Shown here: in pieces, positions 56,062 through 64,000 of the stretch
Layout of the letters: each line of letters opens with the position of its first letter
How positions within the stretch are numbered: position 1 is the first letter of the stretch
NCBI RefSeq assembly: GCF_004353925.1
Contig: NZ_SMOK01000044.1
Location: forward strand, 50,651-114,650
DNA length: 64,000 nucleotides
Direction: 5' to 3'
Source of the DNA: Pseudomonas sp. H9
GTDB lineage: Bacteria > Pseudomonadota > Gammaproteobacteria > Pseudomonadales > Pseudomonadaceae
Program-made: the position numbers and the translations under genes
Notes under the pieces: generated by a model
Told to the model about the DNA's origin: nothing
Seen by the model: the letters and a program-made list of their open reading frames with translations, nothing else
Database searches by the model: none

Positions 56062-56526
56062 TCAACGCACGGTAAAGCGCTGCTCGGCGAGCAGGCGATC
56101 GCCCTGGAAGACCATGAAATGCCACTGCCCCGGCACCACTTCGTGGTTTTCGGTGAACTCGTAGGCCATGACGTCTTGGGCGGCGCCAGGGACTAGTTTC
56201 TGTACAACTTCAAACTTGTCATGACGTTTTCCGTCCGGCGTGCGCACCCCTGGCGTGAGGTACAACAAGGTCAACGGTGTGTCGTCCGCCACCTTGCCTT
56301 CCAGGCGATAGCGCATGCCAAACTTGCTGCCCAGACGCGCCGGGATCTGGTCGGTGTGCTGGATCGTCTGGTTGCTCTGGGTCAGCACCCGCTCGCCGGG
56401 TTGAAAGTTCTGGTGGCGGGTTTCGAACAAGCCGTACTCAACCGGCCCTTCTACCCGCACCTCGGCACTGGCCAGGCCACTGACCAGTAACAGACCGCAC
56501 ACCGCACTGCAACGACTGAAAAACAT
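56062..56526 (-). CDS. DUF3859 secreted protein
   Basis: A 154-residue exported protein with signal peptide (FFSRCSAVCGLLLVSGLASA) followed by EVRVEGPVEYGLFETRHQNF. It is rich in beta strands (YRLEGKVADDTPLTLLYLTP, quoted as RLEGKVADDTPLTLLYL) and fits DUF3859. No function is known. The start at 56526 is chosen because GGAG sits seven bases before it; a start at 56538 has no ribosome site. Confidence 0.8.
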   Translation of the reverse strand: MFFSRCSAVCGLLLVSGLASAEVRVEGPVEYGLFETRHQNFQPGERVLTQSNQTIQHTDQIPARLGSKFGMRYRLEGKVADDTPLTLLYLTPGVRTPDGKRHDKFEVVQKLVPGAAQDVMAYEFTENHEVVPGQWHFMVFQGDRLLAEQRFTVR

Positions 56527-56608
56527 GACGCGCTCCATCAGGATTGATGGCGGCAGGCTATGACGTTGGCATGACAAGCTGATGACAACTGGAGTGCTGA
56601 CTCATGCT

Positions 56609-57616
56609 TCACGGGTGTTTTTTCGGCAACACCGCCAGGAAGTTGTCCTGCGCAACTTTCTGCGCCACATCAGCGGGCAAAGCATCAAGGAAAGGATCGA
56701 AACCGTGCAACTGCTCGCCCAGGCTGTCAAACCGGCCTACCACATCAGACCCCAGCATAAAGCGCTCCGGGAAGCGTTTGACCAATGCAACCCACTCGTC
56801 TCTAGGCTTGCTCTGCTCATCCAGCAAGTACGGCTGAAGCACGCTCCACGACAGGTCTACATACAGATTGGGGTAGCTTTCAAGCAGGCGCGTCAGCGTT
56901 GGCAAGAGGAAGTCCATGTGCGTCTGGTGCCGGTGGATTTCCATGCTGGTGCCAGCATGCGCCCAGATAAATCGCGTGTGCGGGTGATTGCGCAGCGGTT
57001 CCTCGATTTCGGCCAGGTACAGCGGATTGCGCTCGCGCTTGGAAGTGAGGTTGGAGTGGATCAGGACGGGTAGATCCTTCTCCGCCGCCAAATGGTAGAT
57101 ACGGGTCATGGCTTCGTTGTTGGCCCGCGGTGTGTCGCCACTGGTGAGCGCCGTCAGGTCATCATGACGGGTAAACACTTCGCCAATACCCTGCCAAAGC
57201 CCCGGATACAGTTCGAGCATGCGCTCGATATGCGCCACGGCGTTCTTGTCTACCGGATTGAAACCGGTCAGAAACGGATGAAAACGTTCACGCTGCTCAG
57301 GCGGGAGTTTCGCCAATGCAGCGGCGACGTAGATATCGGTGGCGCTGTACCAATAGGCATCGGCGTCATCACCGGCGTAGTAGCGCGGGCGCTTGGGCTC
57401 ATCTTCATGCCACTTTTTCGCCACTGCCACCCCGGAGATCATCGATTGATCGATGCGCGCCTTATCCATCGCCTTGAGCAGCGCCTGCATGCCTTCAGTT
57501 TCCTGAAAGAAGTCCACGTAGTGCAGGTGCGCATCACTGTAGCGGTAGTCGCGTGCCTGCACAGTTTGCAGGGTCAGCCCCAGCAGTACGATCCAGCCCA
57601 GTTGCCTGGCAAACAT
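56609..57616 (-). CDS. Amidohydrolase-family secreted protein
   Basis: A 335-residue TIM-barrel metal-dependent hydrolase (amidohydrolase 2 type). The N-terminus is a signal peptide (LGWIVLLGLTLQTVQA). The metal site shows SDAHLHYVDFF (HxH motif, about residues 29-32), VLIHSN, FIWAHAG and GSDVVG. Many relatives are cytoplasmic, so the export signal is notable. Substrate unknown. It starts after CAAGGAGCGTG and lies 82 bases upstream of the DUF3859 gene on the same strand. Confidence 0.85.
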   Translation of the reverse strand: MFARQLGWIVLLGLTLQTVQARDYRYSDAHLHYVDFFQETEGMQALLKAMDKARIDQSMISGVAVAKKWHEDEPKRPRYYAGDDADAYWYSATDIYVAAALAKLPPEQRERFHPFLTGFNPVDKNAVAHIERMLELYPGLWQGIGEVFTRHDDLTALTSGDTPRANNEAMTRIYHLAAEKDLPVLIHSNLTSKRERNPLYLAEIEEPLRNHPHTRFIWAHAGTSMEIHRHQTHMDFLLPTLTRLLESYPNLYVDLSWSVLQPYLLDEQSKPRDEWVALVKRFPERFMLGSDVVGRFDSLGEQLHGFDPFLDALPADVAQKVAQDNFLAVLPKKHP

Positions 57617-57731
57617 TACACGCTCCTTGTTGATGACTCAGACAGAGTAGACCGGCCAGGCCGCCGCACAGTTCAGGTGTCGGCCGTAACAGGTTATGCT
57701 CAAAGCCATCTTTCCTGGCCTGGAGCCCGCC

Positions 57732-58592
57732 GTGAGCACCCCTTTGGTCATCCGTCCCCGTGCCGAATCTGTTGAAGGCCAACCGATTTTACGTCCCCTG
57801 CCGTCTGCGCAGTGCCGCAGTGTCGGTCCCTTCGTGTTCTTCGATCACATGCTGGAAACCGATTACGCCCCCGGCAAAGGCGTGAACATTCGCCAGCACC
57901 CGCATATCGGCCTGTCCACCCTCACCTATCTGTTTGAGGGCGAGCTTCTGCACAAAGACAGCCTGGGCTCGGATCAACGGGTCAAGGCCGGCGATGTCAG
58001 TTGGATGACCGCCGGTAGCGCAATTGCCCATGTCGAGCGCACCCCGGCCGACTTGCTGGCCAATGGTTCACGCCTGCATGGTTTACAGATCTGGCTGGCC
58101 TCACCCAAAGACAAAGAACAGGGGCCCGGCCATTACAGCCACCACCCTGCTGCAACGTTGCCAGTCAGCGACAATCTGGGCGTACACATTCGCATGATTG
58201 CCGGCGAAGGCTTTTGCCTGCAGTCGCCGGTGCCGGTGCTGTCACCGACGCTCTATGCCCTGGTGCAGATGCAGGCTGCCACCACCCTGAACATTCCTGA
58301 TGAGCATCAGGAGCGGGCGTTGTATGTACTGAGCGGTGAAGTCAGCCTGAATGACGAAGCCGTAGCACCCCACAGCCTGGTAGTGCTGCCTCCGGGTGAG
58401 GAGATGAGCCTGTACGCAGACAGTGAGAGCCAATTGGTGCTGTTCGGTGGTGCGCCGCTGGACGGACCACGGCGAATGAACTGGAACTTCGTGGCCAGTG
58501 ATCCGACGCTGATCGATCAGGCGCGGGCGCGCTGGGCGGCGGGCGACTGGCCAAGCGTTCCGGGAGAAAGTGAACGGATCGAGTTGCCTTGA
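57732..58592 (+). CDS. Pirin-family protein
   Basis: A 286-residue bicupin protein. Metal-binding residues are visible in RQHPHIGLSTLTYLFEGELL (two His) and WMTAGSAIAHVER (His, Glu) of the N-terminal cupin. The GTG at 57732 follows GGAG at good spacing; an upstream ATG at 57696 lacks a ribosome site. Pirins include quercetinases and regulators of pyruvate metabolism; which one is unclear. A REP pair follows the stop by 4 bases. Confidence 0.9.
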   Translation: MSTPLVIRPRAESVEGQPILRPLPSAQCRSVGPFVFFDHMLETDYAPGKGVNIRQHPHIGLSTLTYLFEGELLHKDSLGSDQRVKAGDVSWMTAGSAIAHVERTPADLLANGSRLHGLQIWLASPKDKEQGPGHYSHHPAATLPVSDNLGVHIRMIAGEGFCLQSPVPVLSPTLYALVQMQAATTLNIPDEHQERALYVLSGEVSLNDEAVAPHSLVVLPPGEEMSLYADSESQLVLFGGAPLDGPRRMNWNFVASDPTLIDQARARWAAGDWPSVPGESERIELP

Positions 58593-58596
58593 ATAT

Positions 58597-58660
58597 GATC
58601 GCGGGGCAAGCCCGCTCCCACCTGGATTTACAGACTGTGGGAGCGGGCTTGCCCCGCGAT
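58597..58660. repeat. REP pair (inverted, P. putida-type)
   Basis: GATCGCGGGGCAAGCCCGCT faces GTGGGAGCGGGCTTGCCCCG with a short 19-base spacer. It fills the gap between the converging pirin and dienelactone hydrolase genes. Confidence 0.92.
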
Positions 58661-58664
58661 GCTT

Positions 58665-59390
58665 TTAAGCTTTGAACACTTCATCGAGCAAATTGAACAT
58701 CGCCCGGAACGCCCGCTTGGAAGTGCGTGCGTCGTACTTCATCTTGCCGGGGATATTCGCTGCAGTATCGGTAAACGAGTGCACGGCACCGCCATAGCTG
58801 ACCACTTGCCAGTCAACCTTGGCTGCATCCATTTCGGCTGCGAACGCAGGCAATTGCTCTGCAGGCACAAAAGGATCAGCCGCACCATGCAACACCAGCA
58901 TCGAGGCCTTGACCTTGCCTTCCTGCGCTGGCAATGGCGTGTCGAGGGTACCGTGGAACGACACGGCAGCCTGTAGGCGACTGTCCTCACGGGCCAGCTC
59001 CAACGCACAGCAACCGCCAAAGCAGAAGCCGAAGGTCGCCAGCTTTCCAGGCTCCAGCACAGCACGGGACTGCCCCAGCAGCTGATCCAGGGCAGCCTTC
59101 AAGCGCTTGCGCAGCTCAACCCGGTCATCTTTGAGCGGGGTCATCGCAGCGCCTGCTTCGTCCATGTTCGAGGGCCGCAGGGTCTGCCCATAAATGTCAG
59201 CCAGCAACACCACATAACCTTGAGCAGCAACATCGCGGGCAATCCGCTCGGCGCCCTCACCCACCCCCATCCAGTTCGGGGCCATCAACAGACCCGGCTG
59301 CTCCCTGGCACCCTGGGTATAGAACAAACGACTCTCATAGGCTTTGCCGGCAACATGATAGACCAGCGATTCGACGGTTACCTTGCTCAT
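58665..59390 (-). CDS. Dienelactone hydrolase family protein
   Basis: A 241-residue alpha/beta hydrolase with a Cys nucleophile (GFCFGGCC, about residue 122). The catalytic Asp (LVLHGAADPF) and His (GGAVHSFTD) are present. True dienelactone hydrolase acts in the chlorocatechol pathway, but no such genes are nearby, so a general esterase role is more likely. It starts 39 bases upstream of the REP-facing end and is transcribed towards the pirin gene. Confidence 0.9.
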   Translation of the reverse strand: MSKVTVESLVYHVAGKAYESRLFYTQGAREQPGLLMAPNWMGVGEGAERIARDVAAQGYVVLLADIYGQTLRPSNMDEAGAAMTPLKDDRVELRKRLKAALDQLLGQSRAVLEPGKLATFGFCFGGCCALELAREDSRLQAAVSFHGTLDTPLPAQEGKVKASMLVLHGAADPFVPAEQLPAFAAEMDAAKVDWQVVSYGGAVHSFTDTAANIPGKMKYDARTSKRAFRAMFNLLDEVFKA

Positions 59391-59413
59391 GCACTTCTCC
59401 TTGCACCATGAAA

Positions 59414-59435
59414 AAAGCCCGCCGAAGCGGGCTTT
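59414..59435 (-). terminator. Terminator downstream of htpG
   Basis: Nine-base stem (AAAGCCCGC / GCGGGCTTT) with a UUCG-type loop, followed on the minus strand by TTT. It lies 12 bases past the htpG stop. Confidence 0.88.
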
Positions 59436-59446
59436 CCTGCAACTAC

Positions 59447-61351
59447 TTAAGCCGACAATTCGACCAGCAGCTTGTTCAGGCGACGAACGTAAGCCGCCGG
59501 GTCTTTCAGGCTGTCACCTGCCGCCAGCGCGGCCTGATCGAACAGGATGTGCGAGAAGTCGGCGAAACGGTCTTCGCTCTGCTCGTTATCCAGTTTCTCG
59601 ATCAATGGGTGGGCCGGGTTGAATTCGAAGATCGGCTTGGAGTCCGGCACCTTTTGCCCGCTGGCTTCGAGGATCTGGCGCATTTGCAGGCCCAGGTCCT
59701 GTTCACCGATGGCCAGGATGGCAGGCGAGTCGGTCAGGCGATGCGACACACGCACTTCGCTGACGCTTTCACCCAGCGCGGCTTTCAAGCGCTCTACCAG
59801 GCCTTCTTTTTCCTTGGCGACTTCTTCCTGAGCTTTTTTGTCCTCTTCGGAGTCCAGTTTGCCCAGGTCAAGGTCACCGCGGGCGACGTCAACGAACTGC
59901 TTGCCGTCGAATTCGCTCAGGTAGCTCATCAGCCACTCGTCGATACGGTCGGTCAGCAGCAGCACTTCGATGCCTTTCTTGCGGAAGACTTCCAGGTGCG
60001 GGCTGTTCTTGACCTGCGCGTAGGATTCGCCGGTGAGGAAGTAGATCTTGTCCTGACCTTCCTTGGCACGTGCCAGGTAGTCAGCCAGCGACACGCTCTG
60101 CTCACCGCTGTCATCGCTGGTGGAGGCGAAACGCAGCAAGCCGGCAATTTTCTCTTTGTTGGCGAAATCTTCAGCCGGGCCTTCTTTCATCACCTGACCG
60201 AAGTTCTTCCAGAAGCCCTTGTACTGCTCAGGCTCGTTTTTCGCCAGCTTTTCAAGCATGTCGAGTACGCGCTTGGTCAGTGCCGACTTCATCGAATCGA
60301 TGATCGGGTCTTTCTGCAGAATTTCCCGCGAGACGTTCAGCGACAGGTCGTTGGAGTCGACCACACCTTTGATGAAGCGCAGGTACAACGGCAGGAACGA
60401 CTCAGCCTGGTCCATGACGAACACACGCTGCACATAGAGTTTCAGGCCACGAGGCGCTTCACGCTGGTACAGGTCGAACGGGGCACGGGCCGGCACGTAG
60501 AGCAGCGAGTTGTATTCGAGCTTGCCTTCAACCTTGTTGTGGCTCCAGGCCAGCGGGTTCTCAAAATCGTGGGCGATGTGCTTGTAGAACTCCTGGTACT
60601 CCTCGTCCTTGATCTCGGTACGCGGACGGGTCCACAGAGCGCTGGCGCGGTTGACGGTTTCCCACTCTTCAACAGGCTTTTCTTCGCCTTCAGCAGCTTC
60701 GACCTGTTTTGGCAGCTCGATTGGCAGGGCGATGTGATCGGAGTATTTCTTGATGATGTTGCGCAGGCGCCAGCCATCGGCGAACTCTTCTTCACCCTTC
60801 TTCAGGTGCAGAACGATGCGGGTACCGCGCTCAGCCTTGTCCAGGGTGGCCACTTCGAAGTCACCTTCGCCTTTGGACGACCAGTGCACGCCTTCGCTGA
60901 TCGGCGCACCGGCACGACGACTGAACACGTCAACCTTGTCGGCAACGATGAATGCCGAGTAGAAGCCCACACCGAACTGACCGATCAGGTGCGAATCTTT
61001 TTTCTGGTCGCCTGTCAGGTTTTTCATGAAATCGGCAGTGCCAGACTTGGCGATTGTACCCAGATGGGTGATCACGTCCTCGCGGTTCATGCCGATACCG
61101 TTGTCTTCGAGGGTGACGGTGTTGGCGTCCTTGTCGAAGCTGACGCGAATTTTCAACTCAGCGCCGCCTTCGAGCAGCTCAGGCTTGGCCAGTGCTTCGA
61201 AGCGCAGCTTGTCGACCGCGTCGGAGGCATTGGAAATCAGCTCCCGCAGGAAAATTTCCTTGTTCGAATACAGGGAATGGATCATGAGGTGCAGCAGCTG
61301 CTTTACCTCGGTCTGGAAGCCCAGGGTTTCTTTTTGAGTTTCCACACTCAT
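59447..61351 (-). CDS. htpG: Molecular chaperone HtpG (Hsp90)
   Basis: A 634-residue cytoplasmic ATP-dependent chaperone. The N-terminal ATP-binding domain has the Hsp90 signature YSNKEIFLRELISNASDA (about residues 25-42), DNGIGM and GVGFYSAF. The middle and dimerisation domains are complete, and length matches E. coli HtpG closely. The start at 61351 (MSVETQKET) gives the usual N-terminus, whereas a frame from 61435 has no family support. A near-perfect sigma-32 promoter lies about 90 bases upstream. Confidence 0.97.
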   Translation of the reverse strand: MSVETQKETLGFQTEVKQLLHLMIHSLYSNKEIFLRELISNASDAVDKLRFEALAKPELLEGGAELKIRVSFDKDANTVTLEDNGIGMNREDVITHLGTIAKSGTADFMKNLTGDQKKDSHLIGQFGVGFYSAFIVADKVDVFSRRAGAPISEGVHWSSKGEGDFEVATLDKAERGTRIVLHLKKGEEEFADGWRLRNIIKKYSDHIALPIELPKQVEAAEGEEKPVEEWETVNRASALWTRPRTEIKDEEYQEFYKHIAHDFENPLAWSHNKVEGKLEYNSLLYVPARAPFDLYQREAPRGLKLYVQRVFVMDQAESFLPLYLRFIKGVVDSNDLSLNVSREILQKDPIIDSMKSALTKRVLDMLEKLAKNEPEQYKGFWKNFGQVMKEGPAEDFANKEKIAGLLRFASTSDDSGEQSVSLADYLARAKEGQDKIYFLTGESYAQVKNSPHLEVFRKKGIEVLLLTDRIDEWLMSYLSEFDGKQFVDVARGDLDLGKLDSEEDKKAQEEVAKEKEGLVERLKAALGESVSEVRVSHRLTDSPAILAIGEQDLGLQMRQILEASGQKVPDSKPIFEFNPAHPLIEKLDNEQSEDRFADFSHILFDQAALAAGDSLKDPAAYVRRLNKLLVELSA

Positions 61352-61438
61352 GGTCTTCAACACTCCAATCTGGTGACAGTTGTCGCTCGGCAGGCGGACA
61401 CATCGGCCCTGGCCTGCTTTCACGGCGGGATGCAATGC

Positions 61439-61466
61439 AAATGGGGGCGCGAGAGGCTATTTCAAG
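61439..61466 (-). promoter_or_regulatory. Sigma-32 (heat-shock) promoter of htpG
   Basis: On the minus strand CTTGAAA and CCCCATTT are separated by 13 bases, a full match to the consensus CTTGAAA-N13-CCCCATNT. The -35 box lies inside the last codons of the upstream thioesterase gene. Confidence 0.88.
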
Positions 61467-61918
61467 GGCACACTCATTTCTTCGATTTTGAAATGTGCGC
61501 GCGCCGTGGCGATGGCCTCTCCCTCATTGCCCTGCCAGGCGGTGATGGCCACGTTGGTCACCCGTCGGCCCTGACGCCACAACTGGCAGCGGGCATAGGT
61601 GTCGCGAAATTGCCCAGCACGCAGGTAGTCGATGGAGAAATCAATGATTTTAGGAACCGTTGCACTTTCACTGAATATCATCAGGTACAAGGCTGCCGAC
61701 AACTCCATGAACCCGGCGATCACGCCGCCATGGATCGCCGGCAGCAATGGATTACCGATGTTGTCGCGATTGGCGGGTAAACAGAACAGCAGGTCATCCC
61801 CGTCACGACTGCACTGGATGCCGATCAATCCGGCGTAAGGGATCAACGCCAACAGTGGCTGGTAGTTGCCTTCTGCATGAGCCCGAAGTAGCTGCTGGTG
61901 CACTTCTGGCGAAATCAT
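61457..61918 (-). CDS. PaaI-family hotdog thioesterase
   Basis: A 153-residue hotdog-fold protein. The catalytic-type region is NPLLPAIHGGVIAGFMELSA (about residues 56-75), with the HGG motif. Members hydrolyse acyl-CoA thioesters such as phenylacetyl-CoA; substrate here is not known. The start overlaps the upstream thioesterase stop (ATGA). The end of the gene carries the -35 box of the htpG promoter. Confidence 0.9.
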   Translation of the reverse strand: MISPEVHQQLLRAHAEGNYQPLLALIPYAGLIGIQCSRDGDDLLFCLPANRDNIGNPLLPAIHGGVIAGFMELSAALYLMIFSESATVPKIIDFSIDYLRAGQFRDTYARCQLWRQGRRVTNVAITAWQGNEGEAIATARAHFKIEEMSVPLK

Positions 61919-62391
61919 TGGTCACGCTCCTTCAACGCCTTGCCAAAATTCAGCCCACCCTTGACTCCCTTGCCCAGGCGCATGAAGGTACCGACCACGT
62001 GCGCGATCGGCTGCTCAGGGTCGTCCTGATACGCCATGCCGCGGGTGAAGATCACATCCCGGGTGACCCGATAACACTCTGCACGACCATAGATGTCTTG
62101 CCCGGCTTTGGCCGGGTGCATGTAGTCAATACGCAAGTCCAGGGTCGGGCAAACCTCGAACTCGGCCAACGCCGAAAGCGTGGCCATGCCGCAGGTGGTA
62201 TCCATCAGCGTGGTCAATGCCCCACCGTGAATTGCGCCTGTATACGGATTGCCGACGATCATTGGCGAATAAGGCAGTACCAGGGTCATGCCCTGGGCAT
62301 CGGTATGTTCCACACGCATCTTTAGTACTTGGCAATGAGGCAGCGCGGACAGGAATCGCTCTGCCATGGCCTTCAATGGCGTCTTGTTCAT
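61915..62391 (-). CDS. PaaI-family hotdog thioesterase
   Basis: A 158-residue hotdog-fold protein with GAIHGGALTTLMDTTCG at about residues 53-69 (HGG and the catalytic-type Asp). It resembles the neighbouring thioesterase in fold and overlaps it by four bases, but the sequences have diverged strongly, so they may act on different acyl-CoAs or as a mixed complex. The start is not far from a long AT-rich leader (62392-62500). Confidence 0.9.
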   Translation of the reverse strand: MNKTPLKAMAERFLSALPHCQVLKMRVEHTDAQGMTLVLPYSPMIVGNPYTGAIHGGALTTLMDTTCGMATLSALAEFEVCPTLDLRIDYMHPAKAGQDIYGRAECYRVTRDVIFTRGMAYQDDPEQPIAHVVGTFMRLGKGVKGGLNFGKALKERDQ

Positions 62392-62544
62392 ATCACTAAG
62401 GCCCCTGTGGTTATTATGTCAATGCACAAGCCTAGAAAAAAGTCTATATAGATCCAGTACTTATATATCTGTAAAGTACATGGAACTTCTATCCGTTACT
62501 TGAGCTCAAAGGAACAAGTAACTTATCCCCAAGGAGAAACACCC

Positions 62545-62835
62545 ATGCGTAAACCTTTTGCTTTTGCCGTAATGCTGGCCGCCGCCCTGGGTCTCGCTGC
62601 TTGCGATAAAGCCAGCGAAGACAAGGCTCAGGATGCTGCGCAACACACCGAAAACGCCCAGCAAAAGATGGACGAAGCTCAGGATAAAGTGAACGAAGCT
62701 GCAAAAGAAAACGCTGAAGCTGCCAAAGACAGTGCTGAAGCGCAACAGAAAGCCGCTGAAGAAGCTGCCAAAGAAGCCGCTCCTGCTGCTCCTGCCGCCC
62801 CGGCAGAAGCCACTCCTGCTGAGCCTGCTAAATAA
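62545..62835 (+). CDS. Ala/Glu/Lys-rich lipoprotein
   Basis: A 96-residue lipoprotein with signal peptide MRKPFAFAVMLAAALGLAAC; the lipobox is LAAC with Cys at residue 20. The mature part is a charged helix with repeated A-x-x-A-x-x-K/E pattern (ENAQQKMDEAQDKVNEAAKE) and a Pro/Ala-rich tail. It may form a coiled coil like Lpp, but no family is recognised. AAGGAG precedes the ATG. Expression ends at a strong terminator. Confidence 0.85.
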   Translation: MRKPFAFAVMLAAALGLAACDKASEDKAQDAAQHTENAQQKMDEAQDKVNEAAKENAEAAKDSAEAQQKAAEEAAKEAAPAAPAAPAEATPAEPAK

Positions 62836-62852
62836 GCACGCACAGTGGAATG

Positions 62853-62880
62853 AAAAAACCCGACAACTGTCGGGTTTTTT
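62853..62880 (+). terminator. Terminator between the lipoprotein and DUF599 genes
   Basis: AAAAAACCCGACA / TGTCGGGTTTTTT, a 13-base stem with an AC loop. It can serve both converging genes. Confidence 0.9.
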
Positions 62881-62908
62881 TATGCGTGCATTCTTTGACG
62901 TTACCGGT

Positions 62909-63652
62909 TCAGTTAATAGCGGTCTCTTTGCTGGTTTCCGCTATTGGTGCCTCCGTCGGGGTAAACACCATTACATCCAGTACATCGGAATGAAACTCTC
63001 GGCGATACAGTACCAGGACAACGCCTGCACTCATCAGCATGAACAACCAGGGGCTGATAAACCAACTGAGCATGGCCATGCCGAAGTAATACGAGCGCAA
63101 GCCGAAGTTGAACTGGTTGGCAGCCATCGAGATCACGCGCGCAGCCCGCTGGGCAAACGCCTTGCGCTCCAGCTCACTGACATGACGCTCCCCCACCATC
63201 GGTGCCGAACCCACCAGCACCGCAGCAAAGTTGTATTGGCGCATACACCAGCTGAAGGTGAAAAAGGCATAGACAAACACGGTGGCCAGGCACAGCAGCT
63301 TGATTTCCGACATACCCTGGGTGGCCTGCTGAACCAATGGCAGATCCGCCAGTAGTGACACGGCGCGATCAGATGCGCCGAGCACAGTCAGGATACCGGC
63401 CAGAATAATCAGGGTGCTGGAGGCAAAGAATGAGGCGTTGCGCTCAAGGTTGCCGATCACACTGGCATCCGCGATGCGGTTATCACGCATCAGCATGCGA
63501 CGCATCCAGTCTTCACGGTACAAGTGCAGCACACTGGCCAGGCATGCCGTGTCTCGACCCTTCCAGGTGGCGTAGCGGGTATAGCCGCCCCAGCAGACCA
63601 CAAACCAGATGGCCGCCAGCAGGTGAATCAGGTTGTTTTGAATGAAACTCAT
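62909..63652 (-). CDS. DUF599 membrane protein
   Basis: A 247-residue protein with four membrane helices (LIHLLAAIWFVVCWGGY, STLIILAGILTVLGAS, LCLATVFVYAFFTFSW and WFISPWLFMLMSAGVVLVL). The sequence matches DUF599, membrane proteins of unknown function. The loop VISMAANQFNFGLRSYYFG before the last helix is the most conserved-looking part. It converges on the lipoprotein gene. Confidence 0.9.
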   Translation of the reverse strand: MSFIQNNLIHLLAAIWFVVCWGGYTRYATWKGRDTACLASVLHLYREDWMRRMLMRDNRIADASVIGNLERNASFFASSTLIILAGILTVLGASDRAVSLLADLPLVQQATQGMSEIKLLCLATVFVYAFFTFSWCMRQYNFAAVLVGSAPMVGERHVSELERKAFAQRAARVISMAANQFNFGLRSYYFGMAMLSWFISPWLFMLMSAGVVLVLYRREFHSDVLDVMVFTPTEAPIAETSKETAIN

Positions 63653-64000
63653 CTGAAGTCCTGGTAAAGAATTGCATGCACATTAAAGCGCATTGACCGG
63701 TTTTCGACGCTTATCCAAAGAAAAAGACACGTCTGGCGTCAAGAAACAAAAAAGGTTCACCACGGATTAGCGGGGAAGAGTTGGCTTTGGCTTTGTTTTT
63801 GAGAGCGGTGAGTTGGACCTGCCCCATCAATACGGGCGCCAAGAAGCTGGTTATTTGTCCGACTGCTTTAAGCTTTTGGCATATTCGCCTGGAGGGCTTA
63901 TCTCGGTAGGAGCGGGCTTGCCCCGCGAAGCGATTTAGCATGCAAAACCCAATCGCGGGGCAAGCCCGCTCCCACTGATAGGGCGGAACGGATAAACATC
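63653..64000. other. Non-coding end of window with a REP pair
   Basis: No believable gene is present. An open minus-strand frame at 63711-63941 has no start signal and runs into a REP, so it is not called. A REP pair occupies 63905-63975. The rest (63653-63900) is an ordinary spacer with no clear structure. Confidence 0.6.
63905..63975. repeat. REP pair (inverted, P. putida-type)
   Basis: GGTAGGAGCGGGCTTGCCCC faces ATCGCGGGGCAAGCCCGCTC with a 30-base spacer. This is the last REP pair in the window. Confidence 0.9.

Noticed and set aside
59408..61780. A 790-codon open frame antisense to htpG
   Set aside because: It covers htpG and its terminator on the opposite strand and shows no recognisable protein pattern.
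63711..63941. A 76-codon minus-strand frame near the window end
   Set aside because: Its first codons lie inside a REP sequence and there is no credible start signal.

Overview
The window is a stretch of chromosome from a fluorescent Pseudomonas, most likely of the P. putida group. Three things point there: GC-rich genes throughout; repeated REP sequences containing a core like GCGGGGCAAGCCCGCTCC, which is typical of P. putida relatives; and the gene order tig-clpP-clpX-lon-hupB-ppiD and fabA-fabB beside a hybrid kinase. This assignment is inferred from sequence character and remembered synteny, not from a database search.

Layout. Positions 1-6457 hold a five-gene peptide ABC transporter of the Yej/Npp type with two tandem binding proteins. 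Positions 6627-15095 (minus strand) hold the proteostasis block tig, clpP, clpX, lon, hupB, ppiD. Positions 15370-28219 are an accessory segment lying between tig and a tRNA cluster. It contains a heme-uptake locus (Fur box, ECF sigma factor, FecR-type anti-sigma, TonB receptor, ChaN lipoprotein and a HmuTUV transporter). It also contains a four-gene cluster (LuxI/FeeM-like acyltransferase, SnoaL-like protein, heme-oxygenase-like putative di-iron enzyme, fatty-acyl-CoA synthetase) and a HIT protein. A decayed, AT-rich segment with a YCII-like remnant follows, then tRNA-Leu, tRNA-His and tRNA-Arg (minus strand) and folD.

Positions 30600-31110 hold a strongly structured RNA candidate in front of a frameshifted DUF3077-like gene. 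Positions 31227-39231 hold a GlpSTPQUV-type carbohydrate/polyol ABC transporter operon. It is divergent from an AcoR-type sigma-54 activator, with a -24/-12 promoter and six copies of TGAACA between them. Ornithine cyclodeaminase and an Lrp-family regulator follow. Positions 41103-47123 (minus) are housekeeping and conserved unknown genes (AI-2E exporter, DUF4892, two alpha/beta hydrolases, sixA, DUF4389, gpsA). Positions 47295-52221 are a compact operon of TonB receptor, periplasmic binding protein and hybrid histidine kinase. Then come fabA-fabB, a chemoreceptor, DUF3859, an amidohydrolase, a pirin, a dienelactone hydrolase, htpG with a near-consensus sigma-32 promoter, two PaaI thioesterases, an Ala/Glu/Lys-rich lipoprotein and a DUF599 protein.

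The best candidate for an undescribed system is the 23.7-27.6 kb cluster. It combines fatty-acid activation, N-acylation and a possible di-iron oxidation, which suggests a small fatty-acid-derived metabolite. The structured RNA at 30.6-30.8 kb and the receptor-binding protein-kinase operon at 47.3-52.2 kb are next. No CRISPR array, integrase, intact insertion sequence or rRNA gene was seen.
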